A DNA stretch of 64,000 bases, taken from the NCBI GenBank assembly GCA_963740835.1, contig CAVUFH010000003.1, forward strand, positions 1,798,001-1,862,000. Direction: 5' to 3'. The DNA comes from CAVUFH01 sp963740835 (GTDB lineage: Bacteria > Actinomycetota > Acidimicrobiia > IMCC26256 > PALSA-610). Positions 33,859 to 42,476 of this stretch are shown here, in pieces; within the stretch, counting starts at the first letter, position 1; every line of letters begins with the position of its first letter. The notes under the pieces are model-generated. The model was not told the DNA's origin and did not search any database. It saw only the letters and a list, made by a program, of their open reading frames with translations. The position numbers and the translations under genes are program-made.

Positions 33859-34625
33859 TTGGGCGAACGCAGCGTGCAGCTGGCGCGGTCGTTGCTCGTG
33901 TGCTCGATCGCGGCCGGAGCGGTCTGGTTCCTGTGCACTGCACCGTCGGGTGCGAGCCGCGGGAAGCGCGTCGCGTTCCCGCCGCGGACGCGCCGGACGT
34001 GCAGCGGATCTACCTGCGCGACTGCGCGACATGTCACGGCGCCGACGCGCGCGGTACTGACCTCGGGCCGGACCTGCGCGGCGTAGGTGCGGGCCTCGTC
34101 GACTACTACCTGTCGACCGGACGCATGCCGTTGTCGTCGCCCGATGCCGAAGTGCGCCGGCACGAGCCGTTCTACTCGCGGGAGGTCAGGCACGCGCTCG
34201 TCGACTACGTCGTCGCGCTCGCGGGCGGCGACGGGCCACCGATCCCCGAGATCCATCCGACGCAAGGGAACATCGCCGAAGGCGGAACGCTGTACCGGTT
34301 GCAGTGCGCCGCCTGTCATTCGTGGTCCGGTGACGGTGGTGCGTTGTTGCACCGCGAGGCGCCGTCGCTGCATCCCGCGACACCGACACAGATCGCAGAA
34401 GCCGTACGCGGCGGGCCGGGCAACATGCCACGGTTCGGCAACGCCGCGCTCACCGACGACCAGTTGCAGTCGCTCGTGAAGTACGTCCGCTATCTCCGGG
34501 ACCCGAACGATCGTGGTGGAAATCCGTTGTGGCATCTCGGACCGCTCGTCGAGGGTGCGGTCGCGGTGTTCATCGGGCTCGGCTCGCTGGTACTCGCCAT
34601 TCGCTGGATCGGGACGCGCACATGA
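33859..34625 (+). CDS. qcrC: Cytochrome bc1 diheme cytochrome c subunit QcrC (frameshifted)
   Basis: About 255 residues after bridging one base near 33965-33980. An N-terminal helix (RSLLVCSIAAGAVWFL) is followed by two cytochrome c domains with CATCH and CAACH heme sites, and a C-terminal helix VEGAVAVFIGLGSLVLAIRW. This is the actinobacterial QcrC layout, which passes electrons from the Rieske protein to the oxidase. TTG 33859 is the best start (GGGGAG 4 nt upstream), GTG 33874 an alternative. First gene of the respiratory operon. Confidence 0.85.
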
Positions 34626-34698
34626 GCCAGGCGCAAGGTGGAGGCGCGGTGTGTGTGCCGCCGACGACGTGGGTTCGAGCGCCGGAGCCTGAAGCCGC

Positions 34699-35562
34699 GT
34701 GAGCATGGATCCGACGCGGCGCGGGAGCGGTATGACGGTCGAACGGGTCGCGTTCCTTTGTTTCATCGTGAGCGCGCTCGGCGCGCTCGGCTTGGCGGGG
34801 GTCTACGCGGCCGGCGGCCAACCGCAGGCGGAGGGCATCCTCCTCGGGGTTGCGCTCCTCGCGTTCGGCTTGGGGCTCATCCTCTGGGCGCACGCGCTGA
34901 TGCCGAGCGGTCCGTTCGTGGAGGCGCGGCATCCGTTGGGGACGACCGCGGAGGAACGGGAAGCGTTCGAGGACGCGCTCGAACGCGAAGGAACGCTGAC
35001 CCGCCGGCGATTGCTGATCGGCGGGATGAGCGGCGCGCTCGTCGCGCTCGGTGTCGCGTTCCTGTTCCCGATTCGTTCGCTCGGACCGAGCCCCGGCAAC
35101 ACACTCGCGCGCACGCCCTGGCGGAAGGGGTTGCGCGCGATCACCGACGACGGGCGGCCGGTGCGCGCCTCCGAGGTGCCGGTGGACGGCCTCGTCACGA
35201 TCTTCCCGCAGGGCCACGCCGGTTCGGCCGACGGCCAGGTCGTGCTCATGCGCGTGGACCCTGACTCGTTGGATCTCCCGGCCGGCCGCGAGACGTGGAC
35301 GCCCGAGGGGCTGATCGGCTACTCCAAGGTCTGCACGCACGCCGGCTGTCCCGTAGGCCTGTACGAGGCGCAACGCCACGAACTGCTGTGCCCCTGTCAC
35401 CAGTCCGCCTTCGAGGTGCTGACCGGCGCGAACCCGGTGTTCGGCCCGGCCGCGCGCGCGTTACCGCAACTGCCGCTCGCGCTCGACGACGACGGCTTCG
35501 TCATCGCGCAGTCCGACTTCACCGAGCCGGTCGGTCCGTCGTACTGGAACCGTCCCCGATGA
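34699..35562 (+). CDS. qcrA: Cytochrome bc1 Rieske iron-sulfur subunit QcrA
   Basis: 287 residues. Three hydrophobic segments in the first ~130 residues (the actinobacterial QcrA membrane region, with RRRLLIGGMSGALVALGVAF before the head) and a C-terminal Rieske domain with CTHAGCP near 211 and CPCHQSAF near 230 for the [2Fe-2S] cluster, and GPAARALPQLPL at the end. It takes electrons from quinol at QcrB and hands them to QcrC. GTG 34699; ATG 34705 is a close alternative. Its stop overlaps the ctaC start (ATGA). Confidence 0.93.
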   Translation: MSMDPTRRGSGMTVERVAFLCFIVSALGALGLAGVYAAGGQPQAEGILLGVALLAFGLGLILWAHALMPSGPFVEARHPLGTTAEEREAFEDALEREGTLTRRRLLIGGMSGALVALGVAFLFPIRSLGPSPGNTLARTPWRKGLRAITDDGRPVRASEVPVDGLVTIFPQGHAGSADGQVVLMRVDPDSLDLPAGRETWTPEGLIGYSKVCTHAGCPVGLYEAQRHELLCPCHQSAFEVLTGANPVFGPAARALPQLPLALDDDGFVIAQSDFTEPVGPSYWNRPR

Positions 35563-36551
35563 ACCGGCGCCGTGCACTCGCGGTCCTGGTCGGTGCTGCG
35601 TTCGCGCTGTTTGCCGCGGCATGTGGCGGCGACAGCTCCATCGTCGATCCGAAGGGATCGGAAGCGCACAAGATCGCGAACGTCTGGTGGCTGATGTTCG
35701 GGCTCGCCGCGGGTGTGTACGTCATCGTCGGCGGCTTCATCCTCTACGCGTCGACGCGCGGCCGGCGGCGCGGCGGCGAGCCGTCGAAGCTCTCCGACAA
35801 CGCGTTCATCTGGATCGGAGGCGTCTTCGCACCGATCCTGATCCTCGCGGTGCTCGCCGTCGTCACGGTGAGCACCACGAGCGCGTTGCGAAAGCCTGCG
35901 CACGGCGAGATGCGCATCGACGTCACCGGCGAGCTGTGGTGGTGGCGGGTCTCGTACCGCGGCGAGCAGATCGAGAGTGCCAACGAGATCTATCTCCCGG
36001 CGGGCCAGCCGGTGTCGATCCGCCTCGCCTCCGACAACGTGATCCACAGCTTCTGGGTGCCGCAGCTCGCGGGCAAGGAGGACGCGATCCCGGGGCAGTT
36101 CAACTACCTGCGGTTCACGCCGAACGCAGTTGGTACCTATCTGGGCCAGTGCGCGGAGTTCTGTGGTGTCCAGCACACGCACATGTCGATCCGCGTGCAC
36201 GTGCTCACGCCGGGCGACTTCGGGCGCTGGCTCGCGCGCCAACAGCGGCCCGCGGGAGAACCGGCGTCCGAGTCGATCGCGAGCGGACAGGTCGTTTTCC
36301 AGCGCGAGGCGTGCGCGGGTTGCCACACCGTGAACGGGACCGAAGCGTCGGGCAAGATCGGCCCGAACCTCAGTGATGTCGGCGTGCGCTCGACGCTCGG
36401 CGCCGGCGCGATCGAGAACACGACCGAGAACATGGAGAAGTGGATCCGCGACGCGCCGGCCGTGAAGCCGGGCGTGCTCATGCCGCCGTTCCACGCTCTG
36501 TCCGACCGCGAGATCGCGAACATCACCGCGTACCTCGAGAACCAGAAGTAG
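35559..36551 (+). CDS. ctaC: Cytochrome c oxidase subunit II with fused cytochrome c (caa3-type)
   Basis: 330 residues. Lipoprotein-like leader with cysteine in FAAACGG, two membrane helices, then the CuA domain: GELWWWRVSY, CAEFCGVQHTHM near 197-208 with the CuA cysteines and histidine, and a C-terminal cytochrome c domain with heme site CAGCH near 250 and a methionine in VLMPPFHAL. It accepts electrons and feeds CuA to CtaD. ATG overlaps the qcrA stop. The fused heme c, together with diheme QcrC, gives three c-type hemes. Followed by the 68-bp repeats. Confidence 0.93.
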   Translation: MNRRRALAVLVGAAFALFAAACGGDSSIVDPKGSEAHKIANVWWLMFGLAAGVYVIVGGFILYASTRGRRRGGEPSKLSDNAFIWIGGVFAPILILAVLAVVTVSTTSALRKPAHGEMRIDVTGELWWWRVSYRGEQIESANEIYLPAGQPVSIRLASDNVIHSFWVPQLAGKEDAIPGQFNYLRFTPNAVGTYLGQCAEFCGVQHTHMSIRVHVLTPGDFGRWLARQQRPAGEPASESIASGQVVFQREACAGCHTVNGTEASGKIGPNLSDVGVRSTLGAGAIENTTENMEKWIRDAPAVKPGVLMPPFHALSDREIANITAYLENQK

Positions 36552-36559
36552 GTCGCAGA

Positions 36560-36763
36560 GTGCGGACGCAGCGGAGGCCTTCTCGCCGAAGGCTGATCGG
36601 CCCGGAGCGAAGGAAGCCATAGTCATGGTGCGGACGCAGCGGAGGCCTTCTCGCCGAAGGCTGATCGGCTCGGAGCGAAGGAAGCCATAGTCATGGTGCG
36701 GACGCAGCGGAGGCCTTCCCGCCGAAGGCTGATCGGCCCGGAGCGAAGGGAGCCATAGTCATG
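36560..36763 (+). repeat. Three tandem 68-bp repeats between ctaC and ctaD
   Basis: Near-identical units at 36560-36627, 36628-36695 and 36696-36763, starting GTGCGGACGCAGCGGAGG and ending CCATAGTCATG. The last ATG (36761) is the ctaD start. Differences seen between copies are isolated T/C and A/G changes. Each unit has a small hairpin GCCTTC-N5-GAAGGC and a GGAGCGAAGG stretch upstream of its ATG. Confidence 0.95.
36625..36758 (+). other. Two possible 21-codon Arg-rich mini-ORFs in the repeats
   Basis: The ATGs of copies 1 and 2 open frames of 21 codons (MVRTQRRPSRRR...) at 36625-36690 and 36693-36758. Each stops at TAG 2 nt before the next repeat's ATG, and the second is directly followed by the ctaD ATG. 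This could couple or tune ctaD translation, or be a chance result of the repeat; no peptide family matches. Confidence 0.3.
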
Positions 36764-38677
36764 GCCCTGGTCGAGAAGCCGAAGACTGAGCTCGACGAAG
36801 AACTCGAGGAGCGATGGGAGGACGCGCCCGGCCTCCCCGGCTTCTTCAACAGCGTCGATCACAAGCGCATCGGCCTCCGCTACATCTACACCGCGTTCAT
36901 CTTCTTCTTCATCGCGGGATTGCTCGCGCTCGTCATGCGCGTGCAGCTCGCCGAGCCCGACGCCAAGGTGCTGAACCCGGACACCTACAACCAGTTCTTC
37001 ACGATGCACGGCACCGCGATGATCTTCTTGTTCAACACGCCGGTGCTCGCCGGGTTCGGCAACTACCTGATCCCGTTGATGCTCGGCAGCCGTGACATGG
37101 CGTTTCCGCGGTTGAACGCCTTCAGCTACTGGATCTTCGTGCTCGCGGCGATCTTCCTGTTCTCGAGCTTCCTCATCGGTCATCCACCCGACGGCGGCTG
37201 GTTCGCGTACGTGCCGCTCACGTCGAAGCAGTACTCGCCGGGGATCAACGTCGACTTCTGGGGCCTCGGGGTCGTGTTCGTCGGCATCTCGACGACGGTC
37301 GGCGCGGTCAACTTCATCGTCACGATCTTCAAGCTGCGCGCGCCCGGCATGTCGCTCAACCGCATGCCGATCTTCGTGTGGTCGATGCTCGTGTTCTCGT
37401 TCATGGTCATCTTCGCGGTGCCGGCCGTCACGGTCGCGGCCGGGCTGCTCGAACTCGACCGGCTGTTCGGCACGAACTTCTACGTCGTCGGGCACGGCGG
37501 GAGCGCGCTGCTCTACCAGCATCTCTTCTGGTTCTGGGGCCATCCGGAGGTGTACATCCTGTTCGTGCCGGCCACCGGCATGATCTCGATGATCATCCCG
37601 GTGTTCTCGAAGCAGCGGCTTGCCGGTTACATCTGGGTTGCGACCGCACTGGTGGTCGTCGCGTTCATCAGCTTCGGTGTGTGGGTCCACCACATGTTCG
37701 CGACCGGGATCCCCGCGCTCGCACTGTCGTTCTTCTCCGCCGCGAGCCTCATCATCACGATCCCCAGCGGCGTGCAGTTCTTCGCGTGGATCGCGACGAT
37801 GTGGAAGGGAGTGGTGCGCTTCACGACCCCGATGCTCTTCGCGATCGGGTTCCTACTCATCTTCTTGCTCGGTGGGATCACCGGCGTGATGGTGGCGGTG
37901 TTGCCGTTCGACTGGCAGGTCACCGACAGCTACTTCGTGGTCGCCCACTTCCACTACGTGCTGAACGGCGCGGTCGTGTTCCCGATCTTCGGCGCCTTGT
38001 ACTTCTGGCTCCCGAAGATGACCGGCAAGATGCTGAGCGAACGGCTCGGCAAGATCAGCTTCTGGACGATGTTCATCGGGTTCAACGTCACGTTCTTCCC
38101 GATGCACATCCTCGGGTTCTTGGGCATGCCGCGGCGGGTGTACACCTACGAAAGCGATCTCGGTTGGGACGGCCTCAACCTCTTGATCAGCATCGCCGCG
38201 TTCTTCTTCGCGTTCGGCACGCTGCTGACGCTGTGGAATTTCATCTGGAGCCAGTTCCGCGGTGAGCCCGCGCCGCCCGATCCGTGGGAGGCGGACTCGC
38301 TCGAGTGGACGACGACCTCGCCGCCACCGGAGTACAACTTCGAGCTCACGCCGGTGGTGAACAGCCGCCATCCCTTGTGGGACGAGCCGCAACCGCTCCC
38401 AGCCGCGGCTCCGGGCGCCGATCCCGCGCGGCGTGCGCTCGGTGTCGAAGGCGCGCTCGAGAAGGAGATGCCTCTCACCGAGGGGCTCGACGCGTTGCCG
38501 CAGGGCACGCTCGAGATCCCGGAACCGACCTATCTCCCGTTCGTCGTCGCGGTCGGGGTCGCGATCTTCTTCGTCGGCCTCCTCGTGGAGGCGGCGGTCG
38601 TCGGGGTCGTCGGCATCGTCATCGGCGGCGTCGCGATCATGCGGTGGACGTGGCGGACCGAGGAGGACCTCCGATGA
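36761..38677 (+). CDS. ctaD: Cytochrome c oxidase subunit I with C-terminal extension
   Basis: 638 residues, a heme-copper oxidase subunit I. Heme a ligand in TMHGTAMIF; CuB histidine with cross-linked Tyr in FWGHPEVYIL; the CuB pair in WVHHMF; heme ligands in VAHFHYVLNG. A stretch after about residue 540 adds a proline-rich linker and two hydrophobic helices ending RWTWRTEEDLR, not part of the usual subunit I and perhaps a fused subunit IV (CtaF). Reduces oxygen and pumps protons. Its start lies at the end of the third 68-bp repeat. Overlaps ctaE by ATGA. Confidence 0.95.
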   Translation: MALVEKPKTELDEELEERWEDAPGLPGFFNSVDHKRIGLRYIYTAFIFFFIAGLLALVMRVQLAEPDAKVLNPDTYNQFFTMHGTAMIFLFNTPVLAGFGNYLIPLMLGSRDMAFPRLNAFSYWIFVLAAIFLFSSFLIGHPPDGGWFAYVPLTSKQYSPGINVDFWGLGVVFVGISTTVGAVNFIVTIFKLRAPGMSLNRMPIFVWSMLVFSFMVIFAVPAVTVAAGLLELDRLFGTNFYVVGHGGSALLYQHLFWFWGHPEVYILFVPATGMISMIIPVFSKQRLAGYIWVATALVVVAFISFGVWVHHMFATGIPALALSFFSAASLIITIPSGVQFFAWIATMWKGVVRFTTPMLFAIGFLLIFLLGGITGVMVAVLPFDWQVTDSYFVVAHFHYVLNGAVVFPIFGALYFWLPKMTGKMLSERLGKISFWTMFIGFNVTFFPMHILGFLGMPRRVYTYESDLGWDGLNLLISIAAFFFAFGTLLTLWNFIWSQFRGEPAPPDPWEADSLEWTTTSPPPEYNFELTPVVNSRHPLWDEPQPLPAAAPGADPARRALGVEGALEKEMPLTEGLDALPQGTLEIPEPTYLPFVVAVGVAIFFVGLLVEAAVVGVVGIVIGGVAIMRWTWRTEEDLR

Positions 38678-39279
38678 GCGCGGCCGTCGTACCTGTCGTC
38701 CCCGTCGAGACTGCGCCCGCGACGCGCGGCTACTCCACCGCGTGGTGGGGCATGGTGGTGTTGATCACGACCGAAGCGATGATCTTCCTCGCGTTGATCT
38801 CCGCGTACTTCTTCGTACGCAGCAGTTCGACCACGTGGCCGCTCGGCGGGATCGAGCCGCCCGAACTGCCGCGCGCGATCTTCTTCACCGTCATCCTCCT
38901 CGGGAGCAGCATCCCGATCTTCTGGATGGAGCACGCGCTGGTGCGCGGGCACATGCGCCAGGTCGAGATCGGGTTGGTGGTCAGCTTCGTGATGGGCGCC
39001 GCGTTCCTCGTCAACACCGCCTACGACTTCCGGCACATGGGGTTCGGCTGGCGGGACAACACGTACGCGTCGCTGTTCTACGTGATCCTCGGCTTGCACG
39101 CGCTCCACGTGCTGGCCGGTCTGATCATGAACGCCACCGTGCAGGCCAAGACCCTCACCGGCCGGGTCACGCCCGAACATCACGTCACACCGGAAGTGTT
39201 CGCGCTCTACTGGCACTTCGTCGACGGGGTGTGGATCCTCGTGTTCGGGTCCCTCTTCGTCGCCGCGCATCTCGTCTGA
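38674..39279 (+). CDS. ctaE: Cytochrome c oxidase subunit III
   Basis: 201 residues, five membrane helices after a short N-terminus: WWGMVVLITTEAMIFLALIS, the structural glutamates in EAMIF and IFWMEHALVRG, and the closing FALYWHFVDGVWILVFGSLF typical of CtaE. Subunit III stabilises the catalytic core of the oxidase. ATG overlaps the ctaD stop, and its own stop overlaps the next gene by one base, so translation is coupled. Length is close to the actinobacterial norm. Confidence 0.93.
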   Translation: MSAAVVPVVPVETAPATRGYSTAWWGMVVLITTEAMIFLALISAYFFVRSSSTTWPLGGIEPPELPRAIFFTVILLGSSIPIFWMEHALVRGHMRQVEIGLVVSFVMGAAFLVNTAYDFRHMGFGWRDNTYASLFYVILGLHALHVLAGLIMNATVQAKTLTGRVTPEHHVTPEVFALYWHFVDGVWILVFGSLFVAAHLV

Positions 39280-39641
39280 TGGCGAGCTTGCGCCTCCGGG
39301 CCTTCCCCGACCGCGGCTTCCTCGTCTGGTTCGCGCTCACCGCCGGGATCGTGGCGTGGATCGTTCACCTCGTGGCCTTCGCCGCGCTCGTCGAGTTCAT
39401 CCACGACCACGGGTACTTCTGGCTCTTCTACCTCGGCAACGGGAGCGCGCTGCTGGTGACGCTGCTCGCGCTGTGGCTGTGCTGGCAGATGGCGACGTCC
39501 ACCGACGAGAGCGAGGAGTCCGGCACCCCGGCCGGCCGCATCCGGTTCCTCGGCGAATTCGGCCTGCTGGTCAACACGATCAACCTCATGCTGATCCTGC
39601 TCGAGGGCAGCTACATCTACTTCATCCGTACCGGGCACTGA
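39279..39641 (+). CDS. Small membrane protein of the oxidase operon, unassigned
   Basis: 120 residues with three predicted membrane helices (FLVWFALTAGIVAWIVHLVA, FYLGNGSALLVTLLALWL, LLVNTINLMLILLEGSYIYF) and a short acidic loop TSTDESEESG between helices 2 and 3. I cannot name a family. Its position between ctaE and ctaG and its one-base overlap with ctaE argue for an accessory subunit or assembly factor of the oxidase. A subunit IV role is possible but not shown, since CtaD seems to carry its own C-terminal extension. Confidence 0.75.
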   Translation: MASLRLRAFPDRGFLVWFALTAGIVAWIVHLVAFAALVEFIHDHGYFWLFYLGNGSALLVTLLALWLCWQMATSTDESEESGTPAGRIRFLGEFGLLVNTINLMLILLEGSYIYFIRTGH

Positions 39642-39643
39642 CG

Positions 39644-40489
39644 ATGGCCGAGCAAGCCTTCCTCCTCGTCGTGGTCGCCGGCGCGTTGGTCTACGCGCGT
39701 GGCCTCACGCGGTTGTGGCGCGTCGCCGGTGCGCGGCGCATCGTCACGCCGTTGCAGGCGCTCGCCTTCGCGGGCGCGTTCGGCGTCATGCTCGTCGCGC
39801 TCGAACCGCCGCTCGACAGCGCGGTGACGACCAGCCTGCCCGTGCACATGGTGCAGCACGTGCTGCTGCTGGCGGTCGTGCCGCCGCTCCTCGCTGCGAG
39901 CGCGCCGTTCACGGTTGGGCTGTATGCGTTGCCCACGCAGTGGCGGCACACCGTGCAGCCGGTGTGGCGGGGTGTGCTGCGATCACAGGAGGGCCACTAC
40001 TGGTTGGCGTGGACCGCGTTCGCGTTCGCACTCGCGAACCTGACACTCGCGATATGGCACCTGCCCGGCCTGTACGACGCGGCCGTGCGCAACGAAGGCG
40101 TGCACGTGGCCGAACACGTGTCGTTCGTCGCCACAGCGACGTTGTTCTGGTGGATGGTGCTCGGCGCGGGCCGGCGGGAGCGACGCGGCCTCGGGGTCCT
40201 CGGGGTGTTCATCGCGACGCTGCCCGCCACCGCGCTCGGACTCCTGATGACGCTCGCCGCGACGTCGTGGTACTCGGTCTACGGGCAGGGAGCCCACGCG
40301 GTGCGCGACCAGCAGATCGCGGGCGCGGTCATGTGGGGCTTCGGTGGCCTGGCGCTGGTGGTCGCGGCCGCCGCACTGTTCGCAAGCTGGTTGGCCGCGA
40401 TGGACCGCGCCGACGCGCGGGCACTCGCCCGCGTGCAGTCCGTCACCAACTCACCATCAGTCGCGCGGTCGATCGTGGACGCGTCATGA
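39644..40489 (+). CDS. ctaG: Cytochrome c oxidase assembly factor CtaG (caa3-type)
   Basis: 281 residues, about seven membrane helices. Matches the caa3-type CtaG family: PVHMVQHVLLLAVVPPLLA (M..QH motif), LTLAIWHLPGLYDAAVRN, HVAEHVSFVATATLFWW, and DQQIAGAVMWGFGG. Known to be needed for assembly of the CuB site of caa3 oxidases. ATG 39644, 2 nt after the previous stop; stop overlaps qcrB by ATGA. Unusual only in lying between the oxidase and qcrB. Confidence 0.9.
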   Translation: MAEQAFLLVVVAGALVYARGLTRLWRVAGARRIVTPLQALAFAGAFGVMLVALEPPLDSAVTTSLPVHMVQHVLLLAVVPPLLAASAPFTVGLYALPTQWRHTVQPVWRGVLRSQEGHYWLAWTAFAFALANLTLAIWHLPGLYDAAVRNEGVHVAEHVSFVATATLFWWMVLGAGRRERRGLGVLGVFIATLPATALGLLMTLAATSWYSVYGQGAHAVRDQQIAGAVMWGFGGLALVVAAAALFASWLAAMDRADARALARVQSVTNSPSVARSIVDAS

Positions 40490-41907
40490 TCAAGCGCATC
40501 GGTCGCTGGTTCGATGATCGCCTCGGCGCCTCGAAGTTCGCCCGCACTTCGTTGAACAAGGTCTTCCCGGACCACTGGTCGTTCATGCTCGGCGAAGTCG
40601 CGATGTACTGCTTCGTGGTCCTCGTCCTCACCGGCGTCTACCTCACGTTCTTCTTCGTTCCCAGTGACAAGACCGTCATCTACCACGGCAGCTACGGGCC
40701 GCTGCGCGGCGTCGCGATGTCGCAGGCCTACGAGTCGACCGTGCGGCTCAGCTTCGACGTGCGCGCCGGACTCGTGATGCGCCAGATCCACCACTGGGCC
40801 GCACTGGTGTTCATCGCGACGATCGTGGCGCACTTGTGCCGCATCTTCTTCACGGGCGCGTTCCGCCGGCCGCGCGAGCTGAACTGGATCATCGGCGTGA
40901 CGCTGCTGGTGCTCGCGATCTTCAACGGCTTCGCGGGTTACTCGCTTCCGGACGATCTGCTGTCGGGCACCGGTTTGCGCATCGCGTATTCGATCGCCCT
41001 CGCCATCCCGATCGTCGGGACGTGGTTGGCGTTCCTGGTGTTCGGCGGCGAGTTCCCCGCGAGCGACATCCTCACGCGCCTGTTCGTCATCCACATCCTG
41101 ATCATCCCCGTCGCGATCGCCACGCTCCTCGGTGCGCATCTCGCGGTGCTGTGGCGGCAGAAGCACACGCAGTTCCGCGGTCGGGGCCGGCGCGAAGACA
41201 ACGTGGTCGGATCGCGACTCTGGCCGACGTACACGGCCAAGAGCATCGGCTTGTTCGCGGTGATCGCAGGCGTGCTCGCGCTGCTCGGTGGTCTCGCGCA
41301 GATCAACCCGATCTGGCTGTACGGCCCGTTCGACCCCGCCGCGGTGAGCACCGCGGCCCAACCCGACTGGTACATGGGGTGGATCGAGGGCGCGCTTCGG
41401 CTCGCGCCGCCGGTTTACCTCCACCTCGGCCCGTACAACGTTTCCGAATTGTTCTGGCCCGCGATCGCGTTGCCGGGGATCACGTTCACGTTGCTCTATC
41501 TCTGGCCGTTCTTGGAACGCCGCGTCACCCACGACTACGCCGAGCACAACCTGCTCGACCGCCCGAGCGACCGGCCGATGCGTACCGCGCTCGGGGTCGG
41601 GGTGCTCACCTTCTACGCGGTCCTGCTGCTCGCGGGCGCGCAGGACATCTGGGCGCAGAAGCTGGACGTCAGCCTCACCGCGGTGCTGTGGACGTTCCGC
41701 ATCCTGCTGTTCACACTGCCGGTGCTCCTGGGCGCGCTCACGTGGAAGGTGTGCCGGGATCTGCAGGCCGGCCACCACTCCGAGCGGCGTGAGGAGATCG
41801 CCGAACTCCCGGTGGCGTCGAACGACGACGGCAGTTCGCTTGCTCCGAGACCCGAACCGATTGGCGTGCAGTCGGAGATGCGTCAGCCGCCGCGCGAACC
41901 GCTGTAG
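40486..41907 (+). CDS. qcrB: Cytochrome bc1 cytochrome b subunit QcrB
   Basis: 473 residues, eight or so membrane helices. Heme b ligands in RQIHHWAALVFIATIVAHLCR and in FVIHILIIPVAIATLLGAHLA; the Qo-site motif is PDWYMGWIEG, an actinobacterial variant of PEWY. Oxidises menaquinol and passes electrons to QcrA. ATG overlaps the ctaG stop. It closes the operon, so the bc1 genes (qcrC, qcrA) are split from qcrB by the oxidase genes. Its end overlaps the convergent gene at 41883 by 25 bp. Confidence 0.95.
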   Translation: MIKRIGRWFDDRLGASKFARTSLNKVFPDHWSFMLGEVAMYCFVVLVLTGVYLTFFFVPSDKTVIYHGSYGPLRGVAMSQAYESTVRLSFDVRAGLVMRQIHHWAALVFIATIVAHLCRIFFTGAFRRPRELNWIIGVTLLVLAIFNGFAGYSLPDDLLSGTGLRIAYSIALAIPIVGTWLAFLVFGGEFPASDILTRLFVIHILIIPVAIATLLGAHLAVLWRQKHTQFRGRGRREDNVVGSRLWPTYTAKSIGLFAVIAGVLALLGGLAQINPIWLYGPFDPAAVSTAAQPDWYMGWIEGALRLAPPVYLHLGPYNVSELFWPAIALPGITFTLLYLWPFLERRVTHDYAEHNLLDRPSDRPMRTALGVGVLTFYAVLLLAGAQDIWAQKLDVSLTAVLWTFRILLFTLPVLLGALTWKVCRDLQAGHHSERREEIAELPVASNDDGSSLAPRPEPIGVQSEMRQPPREPL

Positions 41908-42396
41908 GTCAGCGTCCGCAGTCGATCGCCGAGCAAGAGGGCAGCCCGTTGCTCGCACTCGAGCAACGCATCGACGGCCTTGTCGAGGAGGGCCCGGTCG
42001 GCGTCCGACCAGTCGTCCTCGTTCGGCCACGAGCCCGACGCGATCGCCTGCCCGGCCGCGAGCACCTCGCCCAGCGCGTCACGAGTCTGCTCGCCGCTGA
42101 CGCGTGTGGTCAGCATCTCGAGCTGCGCGCTCGCGCGCCATGCGGTGCCCACGATCTTGCCGTAGCTGCGGTCACTCTGGCCGCGCAGCGCGAACGCGAA
42201 GTCCTGCATCTCGCCCGCGTACTGGTACAGCGCGGCCTGCGTCTCGAGCAGCACGCTGCGCTCGAACTGCTGGACCGCCGACCCGCGCGCGGCGTTCCTC
42301 GTCGTGGTCCCGGAACCGTTCGGTGACGAACGTACCGGCATAACCGATCGCCAGCGTCAAAACGGGAAGAATGTCCTGGAAGTGATTCCAACGCAC
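41883..42396 (-). CDS. Membrane-anchored hypothetical protein (frameshifted)
   Basis: About 170 residues after bridging one base near 42285-42300. The N-terminus WNHFQDILPVLTLAIGYAGT has one membrane helix followed by ERFRDHDEERR; the rest is helical and cytoplasmic-like (QFERSVLLETQAALYQYAGE; ALLECEQRAALLLGDRL). No family recognised; it may be an anchored regulatory or scaffold protein. GTG 42396 after GAGG is favoured, with TTG 42402 as alternative. Convergent with qcrB; both halves look intact, so the break is probably an error. Confidence 0.55.
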
Positions 42397-42476
42397 TTGC
42401 AAACCTCACTCGATCTCCGCGTGACGGTACCGAGCGGGTGTGACACCAACGTCGCTCACGCCGGAGGGCCGGGGCG

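Noticed and set aside
36560..36763. CRISPR array
   Set aside because: Direct repeats are contiguous without spacers, and the unit is too long; no cas genes.
36623..37693. 356-codon minus-strand frame
   Set aside because: Antisense to ctaD, whose heme-ligand motifs are intact; composition is His/Arg/Glu-rich shadow.
40279..42030. 583-codon minus-strand frame
   Set aside because: Antisense to ctaG and qcrB; no recognisable domain.
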